Source: Scatophagus argus (Eukaryota > Chordata > Actinopteri > Scatophagidae). Taken from it: a stretch of DNA of 64,000 nt. The position numbers and the translations under genes are program-made. This document shows, piece by piece, positions 13,216 to 26,100 of this stretch; position 1 is the stretch's first letter; each line of letters starts with the position of its first letter. Under the pieces are notes generated by a model. The model ran no database searches. It had not been told where the DNA came from and saw only the letters and a program-made list of their open reading frames with translations. The stretch covers positions 14,672,318 through 14,736,317 of the forward strand of contig NC_058506.1 of the NCBI RefSeq assembly GCF_020382885.2. Direction: 5' to 3'.

Positions 13216-13343
13216 ATGGCGACTCCGCTCTGGTTTTGTTTTTAGTTTTGAGCGTGAGTCAACTTACTGCCAATGTGCGCCAGTCGCAGCTTGCGCCGAG
13301 TTTATCATCATCAGCAGCAGCAGCAGCAGAAGAAGAAGAAGGC
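13216..13343 (+). promoter_or_regulatory. ehbp1l1 presumed 5' UTR: short uORF and CAG/GAA run
   Basis: An ATG at 13216 opens a 9-codon frame (MATPLWFCF) ending in TAG at 13243-13245, out of frame with the ehbp1l1 start. A CAG run passing into a GAA run occupies 13312-13343. If transcription begins upstream of 13216, the uORF could damp translation of the long protein. The transcription start is not known from sequence alone. Confidence 0.35.
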
Positions 13344-13458
13344 AGAAGACCTTTTAAGGAACTTTCAAGAAGACAAAGTTATTCTCGCGCGGAGGAGCGT
13401 TTGTTTCATCTCTTTTCCTCCTCCTGTTTGTTGAGTTTTATTTTAAGGGGAAGAAGTT

Positions 13459-16400
13459 ATGACTTCTGTATGGAAAAGACTGCAGCGGGTTGGCAAAAAG
13501 GCTTCAAAGTTCCAGTTCGTTGCCTCTTACCAGGAACTGACTCTGGAGTGTACGAAGAAATGGTGAGTTTGAGAAACCACCTGGGGGGATGTTTTTTCAC
13601 GGTTGGAGACGTAAATAATCCGTGTTTATTATTAGCCATACAAAAGCTCCGTTGTGGCCATGTTCATTCTCATGTTTTGGGTCGTTCCGCTTCACCGCGG
13701 AGGATGCGGGCGTCCCTCATGTGTTGAGCTGAACAGGAGCGACTGCGGGTTCGACTCCCGGCTCCGCCCATCGACAAGCAGCTGTTTGAGAAGTAGCCTT
13801 CAGTAAAACTAGCAGTATCACAGTGTAGAAATATTTCACAGTTATGTTGCGTTCAGAATTTTACTTCACTAAAACTTCAGAGTAATGTAGGCTGGTTTAT
13901 ATTCCTGGATTATGATTACTGATGGATTAATGTGTACATCACTTTAAGGAAGCGTTTGTTTTTTGAACAGTGTAAGCCTACTAAATCACCAGGTGGCTTG
14001 TGAATTTTAACAAAAAGTGTCTCATCTTTATCGAAATTTATTTGGTGATTATATTTTGTGTTATTAATAAGCATTTGCAAAGTAACTGAAGGTATAAAAT
14101 GAATGTAGTGAAGTAAAAAGTAGTGAGTATTGGAGTAGAAGTATAAAGTAGCAGAAAATGGAAATACAAAAAAATTCAGTAAATTTGATCTAAATTGTAC
14201 ATAAGTACAGTACTTGAGTAAATGTACTTGTTCCACGACTGTCATGTTTGTGTGTTATCAGTAAACAGTCCATCATTGGGATCTTTGAAGACCTGTGCTT
14301 TCGTGTTAAAATCACTGGCATTGAAATTAATTAAATTCGTGCAGAAACGTCGAAATCTGTCAGTGACAAACATCTAAAAATACCAAATGGTCTGTATTGT
14401 ATCACCACTGTCCTGTTTTCACTCAAATATACTTCGAAGATGTACACAAATGCAGGCCACCAGACCAAGTGACTGAGGTACATTCTGAGCAAGCTTTGTT
14501 TTGTACATTCATCATCAGTATTCAATCATCTGTCATTATCAGAACAACAGCATTGTCATTTGTCTCCCTATTATTTTTCAGAGGTGTAATCAAAACACTT
14601 TACAGCACTCAAGCTCTGTAAGACTTTCCCCTCTTGTGCAATTTCCTGTTTTACGAAACACGTGGTGATGCAGCATGGGCCTTTATTCAGCTCTGACACC
14701 AACTCGAAAAACTGAAAGCTGGGAATAATCTCACCTTTGCTTACACTTTACTGTCAGTTTGGCTCATGCTGGACCTTCTTATCTGTCCTGATTAAGTAAG
14801 AAATAGTTGTGCAAGCAGCTTGTAAGCAGCATGATAAGAAATGTAGATTTTTTTTGTTGTTGTTTCTGCAGTGAGTGAAGGCTCTCATCAATAAAGTTTC
14901 AAAGTCTGATCATCAGCAGAGGGCTGACATGATTTAGAAAGAGTGGCAACACCCAAATACAGCGTGATGAAATCAGAGTTTACAAGCCTTTACTAGTTTG
15001 CTGCTCAAACAGGGAGGCAAAAGTCATTAACCACAGAGAGGACAAGAGGAAGTGAGGAGAGACTGGAGCTTAATCTAAATCAGCCCGTGGTTCTCATGTG
15101 ATTAAACTCTGTATTTTGGCGTCAGAGGTTACTGACACTTCAAGAGCACATCAATCATCAGATGCAAGAAACGAACGCTTTTCCATGTGGGGGGCTGAAA
15201 ATGTCTTATGAGTCACATGTTTGTGTAGTCTTGTACTCAAATGACACTAGAAGAGATGGGAGAATCATCACCTGTAATTACAACTGTTTTGGTTCACTCT
15301 CACTCCCCTCACAGCTCATCTTTGACCACATCAGGCAGCTGTTTTCAGCTCAAAAAAGAAAAAAATCCCCACTGTACACCACCTGCTCAGCACCAAACAG
15401 CAGGCAGACACATGGCAAAAAGTCTTTGCGGTTGTTTTCACATGATAGCATGGGTGGAAGAGCAAGATATTCTCCATCGTAACTTCTACTGGATAAAGGA
15501 AGCAAGAACACAAGGGGCCAGAGATAAGAAGGGCCGACAGTTTGTACATGACAGCAGTCAGAAAGTGATAAAGTGCCGTTGACAGACAGCATATCTGTAT
15601 CTTTAACTGTTTATAAATATATGTATCAAGTTCTGTTTTGCACAAAATGCTGTAAACATTATCCCCGACATGGGTGGGGATAATGTTTACTGGCCATCTA
15701 GTCAGCCTTGGAATATAACCATCGTCTGCCGACCAACAAAACAACAACCACAATGCACAGTAATCACATGTTGCTAAACTGTATTATAGCCTTAATGTTC
15801 TCCTGCATAAACACAACACTCTGCTGTCGTTACTGAGCTCACAGCGAGATGATTTTGTGTCTTTGTATTTACAGCTGCTTTCTCTTCTCCTGTGTTTGCT
15901 GTTCTTTTCTTCTCCTTCTTCTTCTTCTTCCACTCTCCTCTCTGCTATCGTCGCTCCGTACCTGTCAGGCTATTTCTGATGCCACTCCTGACCCCCTGAC
16001 ACACACACACACACACACACACACTCTTTGCTATGCTTGAATATACACTGAAACTTGAGACAGTTTTTTGCAGCTATAAACTATTGCTGTTAATGTTCTA
16101 AAGAAAACCAGCTGTTGAAATGGTTGTAAAGGTAATACATTTAGAGTTGACTGTCAGGTTTGAAGAGTGTGTGTTACTATTATCATGTGCTGGTTTATTA
16201 CTTTGGATCTGTGTATGTGTGTGTGTGTTCACTTGCGGAAGGGGGTTCCTTCTTCCTATCAAGAGGCACGCCTCACATTCAGGTCACATCACTCTGTAGC
16301 TTCCAGTTTCACTTCCTGTTCTGCAGAGGACTGAGAAAATGCAATGGGAACACACACATACAGTATACAAAGAGCTGCATGACTACACACACATGCTGCA

Positions 16401-16767
16401 CACACATTCACTTCTTTAGTAAAGCATACATGTAGGCAGTAGCATGTGCTCATAGACGTCCACATAACACACACATAAACTCTCTCACACACACATGCAC
16501 GCGCACACACACACAGACTTCAAGGCATCATTATTCAGCAGCGACAGTCATAAGACCTTCTGTTGGACTCTGTGTTGACTCACTTGTATCCACTCTGTTT
16601 GTAGACATTAGTTAATGAAGATCAAACATGATAGCATTTATTTTCCATGTGACCATAAAGTCATCTTTGTGCTTTGATCTTCATTTGTTCGTTCCTGTAG
16701 GCAACCAGACAAGCTAAGAGTGGTGTGGACCAGGAGGAACAGACGCATGTGCTCCAAGGTGAAACCA

Positions 16768-16805
<38 letters not shown>

Positions 16806-17076
16806 CTCGTTTCCATCACTTTTGGGGACATTACATAGACTTACATTCATTTGTTGGATGCTTAACCACCACCTAATCATAGCAATAAACATCACTTGCC
16901 AAATAGTAACCCTCATGTTAAACTAACCTTAAAGCAAGTCTTCAACGTCACATTTAATGATTAATTAAATTTAATTAATTAATTAATTTAATGATTTTAT
17001 CCCCATAAGTAAGGTGGGTCCTCACAGTGTGAGTGTGTAAATAGATTTTTGTTCCCACAACTAGAGGAACATGCAT

Positions 17077-17122
<46 letters not shown>

Positions 17123-20100
17123 GTGCGCACACACAGTCTCACTATGTTGTTTGTTGTGCAGCTCCACAGTTGGCAGCCTGGAATCAAGAACCCCTACAGG
17201 GGCATGGTGGTGTGGCCTGTCCCAGAGAACATCGACATCTCTGTTACACTCTTCAAGGTACCAAAACCAGCAAACACTGTTTGCACTATGCACATACAGT
17301 AAGGTGACAGAGCAGAGGAAAAGCTTAGAATTAATGTCACGGAAATACAACAAGTGCTGAAGCTCCCATACAGGGCAGGACAGGGTTTGATTGATATGAA
17401 CATTATGTGACTGACTATTGCTATGGTCAATTGAGGTGACTCAGATAGGGAAATATCTTTTTCAGTATGCTGTTCGTAGAATTCAAGAGTACTTCATTAT
17501 TCCCAGAATTGGAGTATTCCAGCGGTCATGTCACACACGAATCACAAGACAACAAAAAAGCACAAGTCAACATGAAAACTAAAAATTAGTGTCAGACAAT
17601 TCTGCTGTTATTCTGCACACGTTTGTCACGTACAGATGTGGTAAGGTGCTTCACTTGAATTACATGGATGAGTATTTGTACAAACTATACACACAGTTGT
17701 GTACAGGTTTGAAAAAGAAATAAAAAGATATCTAGTAGTAACAATAAACATTTGTGTCACACAAGACATAAAGAGCCTGTGTTCTATAACCAGAAAGGTA
17801 AATTCATGCATTCATTAAAAGACAACATTTACAAGTAAATGAATGAAGCAACAGTCACACAGGTAGATGTACAGTACATGTACTGACTGTCCTCATCTCT
17901 TCAGGAGGTCAATGCTGATGAGTTTGAAGACAAAGAGTGGACTTTTGTCATCGAGGGTGTAAGTATCTCTTGACTACTTGTTTAACAAAGGGTCTCCTGA
18001 GTCGCCAGTTAACCCAACTTAATCATTTTCTAAATAAAGTTGCCAGATTTAGTGTAAATCTGGATTTTTTTATTTTGATTTTATGCTACTCCTCCACCAT
18101 ATTTACCCCATTGCTAGAGTTACTTATTACTTTTATATTTAAATTATATTTAAACAAAACATATGATCAGTATCTAAATGATGTACTGCTCACATCTTAA
18201 AGCATCAGTACTACTAAAAGCTTATAACGCTGGGATGGTTTGACAATTTCCGTTCTGCATTGTGGATGATTTGTGTTGTGTTGTGTTTCTGCCTCTGCTT
18301 GAGTAGATCCTGTTCTTCCTGTATGTCATTGTTGTTTTTGTTGGTCACACAAAGGAGAACAAGGGGCATCGTAAGGTGCTGGCATCAGCCGACATCAACC
18401 TGAAGCGGTTTGCCAGTCCGACGCCGACCCAGACCGACCTGACGCTGAAGCTGAAGCCGCTCTCTGTCAAAGTGGTAGAGGCCACGCTCAAGCTGTCGCT
18501 GTCCTGTGTCTTCGTTCGCGAGGGGAAAGCCACGTGAGTCGTAGATTTAGTTATCTTTCCCTCTGCTGCTACTTACGACACCAGTAAGTTTTGTTATTAT
18601 AGCAAGTTTGTAAAGGTAGAAATTCATGATGTTTATGTTGCACGACGATGATGGTGTCGTGATTTGTGTCTCAGTCAGTAGTGCTTCAGTGTAACGGACA
18701 CGTGTTTGTTCTGTATCTGCGTATAGCTGTCAGTAAAGATTCATTTATTTACAACTTTTTCAGTGATGAAGACATGCAGAGTCTGGCCAGCCTGATGAGC
18801 GTCAAACCCACGGATATCGGCAACCTGGACGACTTCAATGAGAGCGATGAAGAGGAGGACAAGAAGTCTGTCACTGCTACAGGTAGACAGACTAACACTA
18901 GTCCTCTGACACTTCCTCCTTCTCTACCTCCTTTTTTGCCTTTCTGATTCCTGTCATCTCTTCTTCTCTACTCTTTCCTCTTTCCTGGCTGCTGCATTAG
19001 TCCCACACACTCTAACTCGCCCAAATCGTCCTGCCCCTCCTCCACCTGACAAGCGAAACTCCACCGGACCATCTTTTCCAGCCTCAGGTAGCTTCCTGTA
19101 GTTCTTTTCTTTCACTTGCTTGTTTCTCTTGCCAGAGAGGAGATGTGAACAGACACTCCCTCCGACCCTGCGTGTCACTGCTCACTCACTCAGCTAGTTT
19201 TACTCAGTACTTCACACACATGTTCCATTTGTTCTACATGCCACATATTTCTCATCTAGACATTAAACCCTACTGAGAATCATGTGATGATGTTGCAACA
19301 TGGCACATAGAGGTTATTGTTTCCAGAGTGATCTTACTGTGAACACGAACATGAACGCAGTCATAACCAATCAGATTACTTATGCATAGTGGTGGAATGT
19401 TCCTATGGATATATTTACTCACTTACAGTACTGCATTACAGACTGCAAGTCAAATCATCAGCTGTCATCGACTCCAGTTTTAAATGTAAATAATCAGGCT
19501 ATTACTGCTGACAGTTGTCGTTCTTCCTCACTGCAATGTGGCAACATAGTCACACTGAAACTAGACAACATGTTACATTTGAAATTCAACTGGAATTCAG
19601 CAAATTGAGCTTTTGAGTAGCAGTCTGAAGTGCGTATCAGCTGCACATGTCTGCATGTAAAGTAAAAAGATCAGTAGAAATGTGAAGTAGAAATTAGACA
19701 GTTCTTCACAGTTTCTCATTTAGTTTGACTCAAACATGCGAAGAAACAAAGGATCCTTATGAATGTAACACAAGGTAGCAACGTGGGATCCCAGCTTTAC
19801 TGTTAATTTGAGCATAATTTCATTTTCATTCACATCTCACAACCTTTTCTTCTCTGTCTTTTTCATCATTTCTCTTTCTGCAAAAATCTTCTCCATCCAT
19901 TAATGCAACCATCCATCTATTCATCCAGCCGGTGAACGGAATTCCGGTCCTCCCAGTCCTGTCGTCCACTCCCGCCCCCCTCTACCCATCGTCCCTCGCC
20001 CCTCTCCCCGGCGCTGCCGCCACCCCTTCACCACCGCTGCTGTCCAGTCGGAGATTCAGCCTTCCCCTGGCCCGTCCCCTCAGCCCTCGCCCAGGTCCAA

Positions 20101-23100
20101 GCACAAAACAACAGCCAACCCTCCTCTACCTGAGGCTCTTTCCTCTTCTGACCCACTACCTAATGCTGCAAGCTCCCAGGTCACAGCCCAGAGTCTCACC
20201 TCGGTCCTGCCTCCCTCTGATGTATCTCCTGCAAATCCTCCATCCCCTAAATCCTCCAAGATGCCAATAATCACACCTTCTTCTCAAAACACTTCCTCTT
20301 CCCTTCATCCTCCCTCTGCCAAATACTCTGAATCTGTGTCTACTTTACCTGCTGCTTCAATGGAGTCTTCTTTAGCAATGAATTCCTCATTTAATGCCCC
20401 CCATAAATTGACCTTTAAGCCCTCGACTGCCCCTGAAATGACCTCAGCTCACAACCTTCCCTCCCCTGTACTGTCATCACCCAATAGTATCATAACATCA
20501 TCCTCCACAGCTCCCCCAAAGTCCTCTCTCACCATATCCACCACACTGACCCATAAAACCAACACCTCCACAGCACCCCAGCCTCTCCCACCTATTTCCT
20601 CCTCTGACCCAAAGTCCACCTTGTCCTCTGAGTCTCCATCTGTTCACCCTCCACTCGCCCAGACCCTCTCCCAGCCTCCATCTCTGCCCAGAATCTTCCA
20701 GTCAGGTTCAGGAAAAGGTATAAACAAGCTGGCTGGCAGACAGGCATGGTGCATGCTATCCGCTAACTGATACTTTATGTGTGATGCTCCGGTTTGATGT
20801 CATTTTGCACGTGATTTAGATTCATACCCTTTTACAAAGTCAAATACAGTGTGCGACTGTGTACACTATGTTAAACAGGTGAACTTTTATCAAGGAGTAA
20901 ATCCAACTTTCCTGAGAATTAAACCAGTTCACTCACAGTTCTATTGAGGATTTGGTTCATCGTGGATGGTCTGAAAAAGTTGGTCCAGGCTAGTCTTACT
21001 AAAACAAAGTTATATGACGTGCTTGACTTAATGAATACACGATAATACATGCGTTTATTCTAACTACTGCATGTAATAGCAGATATAAATGTAACCTTTG
21101 TGTCTCTGTTCAAAATTAAACCATGGCATGGGTTTAAATACTATTTTAAACACAAAATGAAATATAAAAATATGTGCTATCTGGCTCTTACAAAACCCTT
21201 CTTCTACAGAATGTTCAAATCCAAATTCAGTTATGAATTCAGCCTCTTTAATGATATTGTGGTGAAAGCTTTTTGACTACTTTTACACCACTAATTGTTC
21301 GACAGCACCACACCAAACTGAGCCAAACTAAGGAGCTGATGAGACTCCAGCACGTGTTTCTTCCTGACTGATCACTTCTGCTATGCATCATTAATAAACT
21401 GCAGGATAAGCTCTGCTGTTCCCCTTTCACTCTACATTTGTACACACGTTTACATTTGTTTCTCTTTATTCCTCTTTTCTTTATCACCCTTTTTTTCTAA
21501 TCTCCTCTCCTTCCATCAGTTCCTGTTTCACATCAGCGGCGCCCCCCGGAGGTTCAAACTGTAGATGATCTTACATCAGTCTCTGGTTTGTCTCCACTCT
21601 GACTGACTAGTACTGAAATTCATCTCTTGTCTATTCTTTTCTTCGCTGCTTGTTTGTGATGTCTTTCATTATCTGTCCTCCCTGCTAGGCCGTCACATTT
21701 TCAGACCTCAGATTGTCAAATCGATCGACCGTCCTTCCTCTCCCTCCCCTTTTTCTGCTGATGCCCCTCCTCTTGTGTCAACAGCTCCTCTTTCCAAATC
21801 TCACTCCTCTATCTCAGAGTCAGGTAACTCTTCTGATCTCTGTCCTGCCATGTTCTCTGCCTCTCTGTGCTGCTTTCATTCCCCAACCTTTCACCTCTGT
21901 CTTCTCCCACCATCACATCACAAATCAATCTTATAAATCTGGCCTCTGGTCTCCATTTCCCTCTCCACCTCATCTTTCTGAATCTTCCTCACTGCTTTTC
22001 TCAGGTGCTCAGAGGGCCTGGCTGACATCAGGTGCTGACATCACCCCCATCCCTCTGCTGAGTAGTCCTGACCTCGATGCTCTCTGTGACCCCGCAATGC
22101 CGGCCCTTACTGCCTCCCATCCACGATCCTCACCCCCTCGCTCCTCTTCGCTTTCCACCTCTGTTTTATTCTCTTCTCCTCATACTGTCTCTTCTATCGC
22201 TCCTCCTGCTCAGATCAGCTCCTGTCAGTCAGGTACACTGGCCAATACATCAAATAATCTTCTGACAGTGTTTATTTCAGCCACAACAATTACCACATGC
22301 CTTTTGATATGTGTAAAAGGTCTTGGCTCTTTTCTTGCAGACATCCCTTACTGACTAAAATTCATTGTTTGTTCGATGCTTTTTAGGCTCAGCATTCCCC
22401 CTCACTCAAGGTCAGGGCAGGGAAGCAACTCCGAGCACCCTGAGCCGAGTTGAGCGATCTCCTCAAAATAACCAGACAGTGGGCAACATCAGAATATCCA
22501 ACCAGCCAACCAGACCAGCCCAGGATTCAAAGGCTTCCAACTTAGAAAGCAAATGTGAACCAGCAAGGATCAGGTGAGGTCATGGGTTGATATCACATGA
22601 GCGTTTAAATTTGGATCGCTTGCTTTGCATAGAGATCTGTTTGCCTGTATGAAGAGGAGATGTGTCAGAGCTGAAGACGAGACTTCTTGGAGATTGGTGG
22701 CACCTGTAGCAAAACTTCATAGATGACAAATATGCATACATAGGAATATAGTTTTTAAAATGCCAGAGACCTCAGATTCTTCTTCCTTTTCTTGAGTTCT
22801 TCTCATGTTGTCTTGACGAAAGTACATTTTTGCAGTTCGAGATGGGCTGTGTGTTTAATATTGCATGATTGTTTTAAAGAATAGTTTGATGCTTTTTGAA
22901 ATACAGTTATTTGCTTTCATACCAAGTAAAAGATGAGAAGATAGATACCCACATTTGTTAAACAGGAGGCTGCAACCAGGAGATAGTTAGCTTAGCTTAG
23001 CTTAGCATAAAGACAGAAAAAGAGGGGAAACAGTCAGTTGGGGTCAGTCAAAGGTATCAAAATCCACAAAGTCACTGCACCCGGCCAAGAAACAAAACAA

Positions 23101-26100
23101 CACATAACCAAACAAAGAAAATATATTAATAACTACCCTTTACAGGTGGTGTGACAGGGCTGGGCTCCCTCTGTCTTGCTAAGTTAAGCTAAATGACAAG
23201 CTTCCTATTTAAGAGACAGATTTGAGCGAGAGATCAATTTTCTCATCTAACTCTGCAAAAAAGCAAATATTTCCCTAAGTTTTCCATTTTTTCTTAAACT
23301 GCTGTTGATGATAATGCAATTCGGGCATCAGTGTATCTATCTTTAAAGGACATTTCTCCTCTAATCTTTTTTTTCTTGAATTTTATATGCTAGAACTTGA
23401 ATAACAAAGAACACATCCGTTTTTAGTAATATAATAAGGACTCCCTGGTATTGATCAGCACCTTCTCAAACTCGCTATGGCCCAAAACGACCCAAAGCTA
23501 ACCCACCTTTGTCCTGACTGAGGCAAACCTGCTGCAGCTTGCTGACACGTGTGGATGAGCAGCAGTTTATCCGTGGTTGTGGACCACGTGGTTGAAAGCT
23601 TTGTCGATCTACAGTTGCCTCGTGGCTGCTTTGTGCGTGGTGTTTGTGCTTCCTTGATGTTAACACGTGCTGTTAACTGTTGCAGAGTGTTTTGTACCCT
23701 CCCACTTGTTGCACTGACCTTCTGGAATAATTATCAGGTCTGTTGTCCTGACTGTGGCCTGACTGTTTCCCCTTAATCACCCCCTGCACGCTGAGCCTGA
23801 AATCTCACCATCCAGTCATCTTTTGAGCCTGACCTCCAACATTTCTGTCCCCAGTCCTTCCCAGTCACGGTCAGAGCTGATAATAGCCCCGCCCCCTCCA
23901 TGGCCTTTCTCCTGCTGTGAGAGCTCCACCCCTCAGCAGCCCTCCACTTCAGTTGTGGCGGCATTTATCACTCCGAAACAGCCAAATGTTCAGGAGGGTA
24001 GTGATTCGAAAAAGCCAACCAATGAGACGGGGAGTATTCTTAGTGCATTTGAGGCAGAAAAGCCACCACTGGCTCAGCCAGAGCCTGAGCCTGATTTTGA
24101 TGACATCATCTTTGAGTCATTTAACCAGAGAAAAGAATCAGGGGGCTTGTTTCTGGAAGAGGATGACTCTAAGAGGGACACTATCAAAAGGTGTCCTCCA
24201 CGGTGAGTATTTATATTCACAGATAAAAACAAGATCCAGAGCATAAAACAATAAGGTTGTAAAATGTAAGCTCATGGTGCTGATGATGGTAAAATACACA
24301 CATTCAGGTTTAAGGAATATTGTTTATCTGTTCTGCAGTCTTGAACAGAAACCCAATGAAAAGGTCTCTGGAGAAAAGCTGGCAGAGCAGTTAGAGGGAG
24401 CAGCGAAGCAGAAGGAGGTGATGGTGAAGGCTGAGCAGGAGAGGCCGAGGGAGGAAGAAATTCTCAAAACACAAGAGGAGGAAAGGAGGAGGAAGCAGGA
24501 GCAGGAAGAGAGGAGAAAACATGAAGAAGAGAAGAAGAGATTGTTAGAGGAGGAGAAGAAGAGAATCTTAAAGGAGGAGGAGGAGATCAAGAAGGAGAGG
24601 GAAAGGAGGAAATACGAGGAGGAGAGGCTCCTGAAGGAGAGGAGAGAAAAACAGGAGAAGCTGAGGAAGGAGGAGGAGAAGAGGAAGCAGGATGAGGAAG
24701 AGATGATGAAAAGAGAGCAGCAAAGGAAACTCCTGGAGATGGAGGAAGAAAAGGAAAAACTTAAGAGGGAGGAGGAGAGGAGACTGGAGAGAGAGAGATT
24801 CTTAAGGAAACTGAAAGAGGAGGAGGATAAAAAGAAGGAGGACAGGAGAGTGCTTGAGGAGCAAAGAAGGAGGAGGGAGGAAAAGATTCTCCTGGAAGAG
24901 GAAGAGAGGAGAAAGATGGAGGAGAAACAACTGAAGGAAGAAAAAGACAGGGAGCAACAGAAAATGAAAGAGGAGGAAGAGAGAAGAAAGAGGGTAGAGG
25001 AGGAGAGAAAGAAAAACGAGGTGGAGAGGGAGAGGAAGAAGAGGGAGGAGGAGGAACGGAGGAAAGAGGAAGAGAGAAAGAAAAAGGAGGCAGAAGAGGA
25101 GAGGAAGAGGAGGGAGGAAGAGAATAGAGTCAAAGAAGCAGAGGAGAGAAGAAAGAAGGTGGAGGAAGAAAAAGAGAGAGTACTCAGAGAGGAGAAAGAG
25201 AGGGAGGAGCAAAGATTGAAGGATGAGAAAGAGAAGGAGAGACTCTTAAAGGAGGAGAAAGAAAAGATGGAGAGGATGAAAAGAGAGGAAGAAGAAAAGG
25301 AGAAACGACTGCAAGAGGAGCAGAGAAGGCAGGAGGCAGAGAGGAAGAAAAAGGAGGAGGACAGGAAAAAGAGGGAAGAGGAGGAGAAGAAGCGTCTGCA
25401 AGAAAAGGAAGAGATGGCAGTAAGAAAATTGAAGGAGGAGGAGGAAGACAAGAGGAGGAAGGAGGTTCAAGCAGCTCCGCTCTGCAACCTGGAGGCCAAC
25501 AAGTCAGATGAGGACAAGCAGAAAATGAAAACTCTGGTTTCAGACACACACTCTGGCCTCCCTCCTCCCAGTTTCACACACTCGACCTCAGCTCTTAAAG
25601 ACGTCACACAAAGTGCACTTCCTGCTCCCCGTCTCCTTCCTGCAGACAAAGGCAGAGTTGTATCAGCCGAGCAAACTTTCAGCCAATCAAAAGACAGCGA
25701 GACAACCCTTCAATCAGTTAATAAACCAAGCTCTGTCTCCATAAACAGCAGTGAGCGGTGAGTTACAGCATGGAAATAAAAAGAACTGATTTCACTGTGG
25801 GAGTTGAGTTCTTTGCCTTCTCTGCCTTCTTAATCTGCAAATAAAATCACTTAATCTGTGTTTTGTTAGAAACTTTGAAACTCACTTTTGTTCCTCTGTG
25901 TTTCTGCACTGAATCAAGTTGGGCTGAATTATTCAACTTTTCTATTTTGATTGTTTTTCTTTTCTTGTGTGGTGATTGTTTTGTGATTCCCTGCTCGTTT
26001 TACCACTGCATTGATTATCTAGGTGGTTGGGGTCTCTCCTCATTTTCTTAATTTTGCTGAACTCTTACTGATATTCCTCCACCTGTGCCCATTTTCTTCT

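Noticed and set aside
13185-13727. 180-codon open frame overlapping the ehbp1l1 first exon
   Set aside because: It starts with TTG, runs through a CAG/GAA repeat in the presumed 5' UTR and is in another frame. The ATG at 13459 gives the family-typical [12 protein letters not shown].
15849-17187. His-Thr and Cys-Val repeat proteins
   Set aside because: Translations of CA/TG microsatellites.
24324-25549. Reverse-strand Ser/Phe- and Leu/Pro-rich frames opposite ehbp1l1 exon 14
   Set aside because: Same composition artefact as above.
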